This document shows positions 32,079-35,306 of a DNA stretch of 35,306 nt, one piece after another. The stretch spans positions 1 through 35,306 of the forward strand of contig JAHBZL010000049.1 in the NCBI GenBank assembly GCA_019635485.1, in the 5' to 3' direction. Origin of the DNA: Piscinibacter sp. Lineage in GTDB: Bacteria; Pseudomonadota; Gammaproteobacteria; Burkholderiales; Burkholderiaceae_C. The notes under the pieces are model-generated. The model was not told the origin of the DNA, ran no database searches, and saw only the letters and a list, made by a program, of their open reading frames with translations. A program made the translations under genes and the position numbers. Position 1 is the first letter of the stretch, and the number at the start of each line of letters is the position of its first letter.

Positions 32079-32801
32079 ATGCGGCAAGACGTCCCCCTCT
32101 GGAGCCACATCGCTGTCGGCGGCCTCGCGCTATTGCTCTTCTGGGCCACGCTGCTCAGCCTAAAGGGCAGTCTTCGGCATCGTCGTAGTGGCAGGGCCTT
32201 CTTCCTGACCATGTTGGCCTCGGTGTTGACCGTCCCGCCGGTCGTGCTGATGCGGCCGGTGCCATTCGACCCCGGTCGGATCGTCGCACTGGTGTACCTG
32301 TCGGTGTGCGTCGGAACCGTCGTCACATTGGCCTGGACGGCGATTCGCTGGAAGGATCAGCCCGAGCGCTTCCGCGGACCTCACTTCCGCGTGCTGGGAC
32401 CGTTGCTCGCGGCGCTGGGCGCTGTGGTGCTGGTGGCCGGGCTCGTCAAGGGCGACCCGGTGGCGACGGTGCTGTCATGGGTCGGCCTGGTCTTCGGCGG
32501 AGCGATGATCCACTTTGCGCGGTCGCGCGCTGCATTGCACCCGAGATGGTGGCTCAGCTGGCATGTGAGCGCCGTCTTCGGGCTCTTCACCGCTGTGCAC
32601 GGCACGCTCGCCTTCGTTGTCTGGCGCGCACTGGTGGCTCCCGACACCGATCGCGCCGATGCAGCCGCGTGGCACGCTGGCGTGCTCGTCATCGCCCTGC
32701 TGATGCGCACGGTCGTTGGCCGCCGACGTGCGCTGCCTTGGGGCTTCTTTGAGCGGACGCCGGCTCCGGTGCAGGGCCAGAGCTTGGGTCATCAGCCCTG
32801 A
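32079..32801 (+). CDS. Multi-pass membrane protein of unknown function
   Basis: 240 aa from the ATG at 32079, chosen over the ATG at 32067 because ggagg (32069-32073) lies 5 nt upstream of it. Seven or so hydrophobic helices are visible (HIAVGGLALLLFWATLLSL, AFFLTMLASVLTVPPVVLM, IVALVYLSVCVGTVVTLAWT, VLGPLLAALGAVVLVAGLV, VLSWVGLVFGGAMIHFA, VSAVFGLFTAVHGTLAFVVW and one near the C-terminus). I do not recognise a family with confidence. Several His residues in or near helices could bind haem or metal. It is regulated by the adjacent TetR, so it probably deals with a small hydrophobic inducer. The 227 bp downstream contain no gene. Confidence 0.75.
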   Translation: MRQDVPLWSHIAVGGLALLLFWATLLSLKGSLRHRRSGRAFFLTMLASVLTVPPVVLMRPVPFDPGRIVALVYLSVCVGTVVTLAWTAIRWKDQPERFRGPHFRVLGPLLAALGAVVLVAGLVKGDPVATVLSWVGLVFGGAMIHFARSRAALHPRWWLSWHVSAVFGLFTAVHGTLAFVVWRALVAPDTDRADAAAWHAGVLVIALLMRTVVGRRRALPWGFFERTPAPVQGQSLGHQP

Positions 32802-33014
32802 GGGCAATACAAGGGAGACAAAGGGACCTGGGCCCCACGTCCGAGTCGCTCTCATCGAGCAGTCGAAGGTCCGCAAAACGCAGTCGACCGCGAGAGCTGG
32901 ACGGCTGCAATGGGCGGTTTGTTGAGATCGGCGGGCGCTGAAGCAGTCATCGCCGGGACGCGGCCAATTCTGGAAGCGCCGACCGGTTAAGAAAAGGCTG
33001 TCGGGGCGCGCTTG

Positions 33015-33020
33015 TACGAT
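33015..33020 (+). promoter_or_regulatory. Possible -10 box of the sui1-like gene
   Basis: TGTACGAT carries a -10-like TACGAT that ends 8 nt before the ATG, with no Shine-Dalgarno between. This geometry suggests a leaderless or near-leaderless transcript. Confidence 0.35.
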
Positions 33021-33028
33021 GTGACGCC

Positions 33029-33370
33029 ATGGCCCTTGTCTACAGCACCGATCATGGACGCACCTGCCCTGGCTGCCGCCAGTCGCTCGCGGCCTGCATC
33101 TGCAAGGCCGCCAAGCCGATTCCAGCGGGCGACGGCATCGTGCGCGTCAGCCGCGAGAAGCAAGGCCGCGGCGGCAAGACCGTGACCGTGGTGCGAGGCC
33201 TGACGCTGGACGCCATTTCGCTGAGCGCCACTGGCAGGCAGCTGCGTGCCGCCTGCGGCGCCGGCGGCACCGCGAGGGACGGCGTGATCGAGGTGCAGGG
33301 CGACCACGCCGACCAGGTGCTGGAGCTGCTGCGCAAGCAGGGCCTGGCCGCCAAACGGGCCGGGGGCTGA
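33029..33370 (+). CDS. Sui1/eIF1-family translation factor (YciH-like)
   Basis: 113 aa, normal for bacterial YciH. An N-terminal Cys-containing stretch (CPGCRQSLAACICK) is followed by the Sui1 core: VRVSREKQGRGGKTVTVVRG, LSATGRQLRAACGAGGTARD and VIEVQGDHADQVLELL. The fold matches eIF1 and bacterial YciH has been linked to start-site fidelity and stress control of translation. The two N-terminal Cys pairs, CxxC and CxC, may bind metal. It is followed 4 bp later by a DUF3820 gene, probably in the same transcript. Confidence 0.93.
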   Translation: MALVYSTDHGRTCPGCRQSLAACICKAAKPIPAGDGIVRVSREKQGRGGKTVTVVRGLTLDAISLSATGRQLRAACGAGGTARDGVIEVQGDHADQVLELLRKQGLAAKRAGG

Positions 33371-33374
33371 ACGC

Positions 33375-33608
33375 ATGGCGCCCATGGACCCCGCGCAGCT
33401 GCAAAAGCTGGTAGAGACGCGCATGCCCTTTGGCAAGTACGAAGGGCGCCTGCTGGCCGACCTGCCCGGCAACTACCTGAACTGGTTTGCGCGCGAGGGC
33501 TTTCCACGCGGCGAACTGGGCCGCTTGCTGGCCCTGATGCACGAGATCGACCACAACGGCCTGTCAGCCTTGCTTGATCCCCTGCGCCCGCGCGGGGTTG
33601 ACGGTTGA
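33375..33608 (+). CDS. DUF3820 family small protein
   Basis: 77 aa. The motif MPFGKYEGRLLADLPGNYLN followed by WFAREGFPRGELGRLL is typical of DUF3820 (putative quorum-sensing-regulated virulence factor fold), a small domain related to exonuclease-associated proteins. A second ATG at 33384 is a possible start. The gene directly follows the sui1-like gene. Function is not established. Confidence 0.88.
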   Translation: MAPMDPAQLQKLVETRMPFGKYEGRLLADLPGNYLNWFAREGFPRGELGRLLALMHEIDHNGLSALLDPLRPRGVDG

Positions 33609-33624
33609 GACCGGATTTTCAGGT

Positions 33625-34377
33625 TCAGCCGCACTGGCAGCCGCCGCCGCTGCCTCCGCATCCGCCGCCGCCCATGGCTTTCTGGGCCTGGGCTTCGAAG
33701 GCGGGGAACAGCACGTTGTTTTCCAGGTGGATGTGGTTGATCAGATCGTCATTGAGCTGCGCAATGCCGCTGTAGAGCGCGCGCCAGGTATTGCAGGCGC
33801 CAGCCGGCGGCGTAGCGTCGTTGGTCAGGGCGTTGAGTTTGTCCAGGGCAGCGCCGTGGTCCACATGCTCCGAGCGCATCACGCTGATGGGGTGCTGAAC
33901 GAAAGGGTTGCCACCCGACTTGAGCATGGGGAACAGAATGTTCTCTTCCTTCTGCATGTGGCTCAACAGTTCAGCCTGGATTTCTTCCAGCAGGTCGCCC
34001 AGGCCTGCGGGGACATGGGGGTTGGCGCGGTGCACGCTTTCCACGCGGTGCGCCATGCGGATGAGTTCGGGCAACTGGGCACGATGCACCTCGTGGTAGC
34101 GCACCAGGATGTGGTCGATCAGCGCGCCGGGCTCGGTCACCTCGGGCAGGCTGGCGGGGCGCTGCAACTGCGCCAGTTCATCCAGGACGGCCTGCAGGTC
34201 CAGTCCCTTTTCCGCCACGGCCTGGGCCAGGCTCAGGTGGCCACCACAGCAAAAGTCCAGCTTCAGGCGGCGGAACACGGCGGTGGAACCGGGCAACTCA
34301 ACGGCAAGCTGGCCAATGGACTGGCCTGCATCCAGAGCAGATGCCGAGGCTTCAGCAGGCGACATGGGGGCGTTCAT
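33625..34377 (-). CDS. ytfE: Iron-sulfur cluster repair di-iron protein (RIC/YtfE/DnrN)
   Basis: 250 aa from the ATG at 34377, with ribosome site aagga 8 nt upstream; an earlier in-frame start runs into the operator. The N-terminal ScdA/DUF542 part has the family motif LKLDFCCGGHLSLAQAV. The hemerythrin-like domain carries di-iron ligands in RYHEVHRAQLPELI, LLSHMQKEENILFP, MRSEHVDHG and HIHLENNVLFP. RIC proteins repair Fe-S clusters after nitric-oxide or oxidative damage. The last 15 residues are GGGGCGGSGGGCQCG, an unusual Cys/Gly-rich tail. It is divergent from nsrR and has an NsrR box in its promoter. Confidence 0.95.
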   Translation of the reverse strand: MNAPMSPAEASASALDAGQSIGQLAVELPGSTAVFRRLKLDFCCGGHLSLAQAVAEKGLDLQAVLDELAQLQRPASLPEVTEPGALIDHILVRYHEVHRAQLPELIRMAHRVESVHRANPHVPAGLGDLLEEIQAELLSHMQKEENILFPMLKSGGNPFVQHPISVMRSEHVDHGAALDKLNALTNDATPPAGACNTWRALYSGIAQLNDDLINHIHLENNVLFPAFEAQAQKAMGGGGCGGSGGGCQCG

Positions 34378-34393
34378 GGGGTATGTCCTTATA

Positions 34394-34416
34394 AAGATGC
34401 ACTGTGATTGCATATT
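34394..34416. promoter_or_regulatory. NsrR binding site
   Basis: aagatgcactg t gattgcatatt has the 11-1-11 layout of the known NsrR consensus AAGATGCATTTnAAATGCATCTT, with half-sites aagatgca and tgcatatt matching at 7 of 8 positions. It lies 17 bp upstream of the ytfE start, where it would block transcription until nitric oxide damages the NsrR cluster. Confidence 0.85.
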
Positions 34417-34455
34417 TTATAGAATAAAATTCAAAACATATGCGTATTTTTCTTG

Positions 34456-34468
34456 ACTTGCGGCAAGT
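34456..34468. promoter_or_regulatory. 13-bp dyad before nsrR
   Basis: acttgc g gcaagt is a perfect dyad ending 3 bp before the nsrR ATG, in the position of the ribosome site. It may affect nsrR translation or bind a regulator. Confidence 0.35.
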
Positions 34469-34471
34469 TCC

Positions 34472-34939
34472 ATGAGACTCACCCAGTGGACGGATTTCAC
34501 CTTGCGGGTGCTGATGTACTGCGCCGCCTGCGAGGGGCGTGCGCAGCCGGTCACCATCAGCGAGGTGGCTGAGAGCTACGGCATTTCCCGCAGCCATCTC
34601 ACCAAAATCGTGCAGGAGCTATCGGCCATTGGCCTGCTGGAAACCACACGCGGTCGTGGCGGCGGCATGCGCCTGATGAAGCCCGCCCGCGAAATCAATA
34701 TCGGCGCGGTGGTTCGTGCCACCGAGACGGATTTCACGGTCGTCGAGTGCTTCGACCCGGAGAACAACCAATGCCGTCTCAGCAGCCACTGCCGCTTGCA
34801 GGGCGTGCTGGGCAAGGCCGTGCAGAGCTTCTTCCAGGTGCTCGATGCGTTGACCCTCGAAGACCTCATGGCCCCGCCGGCCGAGCAACGCCCGGGTACG
34901 ATCCGGCTGGTGCCGGGCCTGCCGACCCTGCCTCACTGA
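34472..34939 (+). CDS. nsrR: NsrR, nitric oxide-sensing Rrf2 repressor
   Basis: 155 aa, typical. The winged HTH starts MRLTQWTDFTLRVLMYCA and contains SEVAESYGISRSHLTKIVQE and the wing TTRGRGGGMRL. Three cysteines for the Fe-S cluster are in VVECFDPENNQCRLSSHCRL, with the spacing seen in NsrR. The apo/holo repressor controls nitric-oxide detoxification genes; here the divergent ytfE has a matching box. Its 3' end overlaps the convergent thioredoxin-like gene by 7 bp. Confidence 0.95.
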   Translation: MRLTQWTDFTLRVLMYCAACEGRAQPVTISEVAESYGISRSHLTKIVQELSAIGLLETTRGRGGGMRLMKPAREINIGAVVRATETDFTVVECFDPENNQCRLSSHCRLQGVLGKAVQSFFQVLDALTLEDLMAPPAEQRPGTIRLVPGLPTLPH

Positions 34940-35306
34940 ACCATGTGCACCCAGAGCATGCGCAGCCGCATGCCGATTTCGCTGGTATAGCCCACCGATG
35001 CGGCGCGGATGCGGCCGTTCGCATCCAGTACCAGCAGGGCGGGCACCGACTGCACACCCAGACTGCGGGCCAAGGAGCCCTGGCTGTCAATGGCGGTGTT
35101 CCAGGGCAGCCGGCGTTTTTCCAGAACCTTTTGTACCGGCTGCAGCCCGCCAGACTGCATGGCCAGCGTGAGCACGGGCCAGTCCTGGTGCAGCCGCGTG
35201 ATGCTGTGTTCTTCCGTGCGGCAGATGGGACACCATTCGGCCCAGACATGCAGGGCCACGGGCTGGCCAGGGTACTGCGCCCGCCACGCATGCAAGGTGG
35301 TGGTCT
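34933..35306 (-). CDS. Thioredoxin-fold protein disulfide oxidoreductase (ScsD/TlpA-like), cut at window end
   Basis: The frame runs off the right edge of the window, so the N-terminus (probably a membrane anchor or signal) is missing. The visible 124 residues show VALHVWAEWCPICRTEEHSI with a WCPIC active site (CxxC), AIDSQGSLARSLGVQSVPAL with the cis-proline loop, and LVLDANGRIRAASVGYTSEI. This fits periplasmic TlpA/ResA/ScsD-type thioredoxins that reduce disulfides. A ScsD-like role in copper or oxidative tolerance is possible, but unproven. The internal TTG at 35295 is unlikely to be the real start. Confidence 0.85.
   Translation of the reverse strand, partial: TTTLHAWRAQYPGQPVALHVWAEWCPICRTEEHSITRLHQDWPVLTLAMQSGGLQPVQKVLEKRRLPWNTAIDSQGSLARSLGVQSVPALLVLDANGRIRAASVGYTSEIGMRLRMLWVHMVQ

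Overview
The window is GC-rich (by eye near 70% G+C) with short intergenic gaps. It carries three Bug-type (TctC-like) periplasmic binding proteins, each beside a divergently transcribed LysR regulator, plus a tandem glycine riboswitch, an RND efflux operon and an NsrR/YtfE nitric-oxide module. This combination points to a betaproteobacterium of the order Burkholderiales; that is inference from gene content, and no marker gene is present. No rRNA, tRNA, insertion sequence, phage gene or CRISPR array was seen. No stretch longer than 300 bases lacks a feature.

Layout. 1-2.1 kb: 3' part of a very repetitive TolA/TonB-like envelope protein. 2.2-3.7 kb: gst-merR operon with a MerR-type dyad in its leader. 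3.8-8.6 kb: Sel1-repeat lipoprotein, then an RND adaptor and permease. 8.7-12.5 kb: LysR gene overlapping a small unknown gene, divergent from an FAD oxidoreductase and Bug protein 1. 12.6-15.1 kb: a TIR-nSTAND-transmembrane protein, the most unusual gene here and a candidate immune/cell-death receptor. 15.3-17.6 kb: DHFR/RibD-like protein, YdeI-like protein and an unrecognised 310-aa protein. 17.8-22.4 kb: LysR divergent from family III CoA transferase, DUF1254 protein and Bug protein 2. 22.6-26.1 kb: tetR overlapping a GGCT-fold lipoprotein gene, divergent from a redoxin-SDR-DMT operon. 26.3-29.6 kb: LysR divergent from Bug protein 3 and an M20 amidohydrolase. 29.6-31.1 kb: tandem glycine riboswitch and a DadA-like oxidase. 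31.4-32.8 kb: tetR divergent from a membrane protein, with paired operators. 33.0-35.3 kb: Sui1/YciH, a DUF3820 protein, ytfE/ric divergent from nsrR with an NsrR box, and a thioredoxin-fold protein cut by the window end.

The recurring theme is a regulator divergent from a small catabolic or stress operon, with a clear inverted repeat between them. I read candidate operators for MerR, three LysR, two TetR and one NsrR directly from the sequence. The three Bug modules have no TctA/TctB membrane partners here, as is common for the expanded Bug families of Burkholderiales. The last 1.7 kb looks lower in G+C and different in codon choice from the rest.
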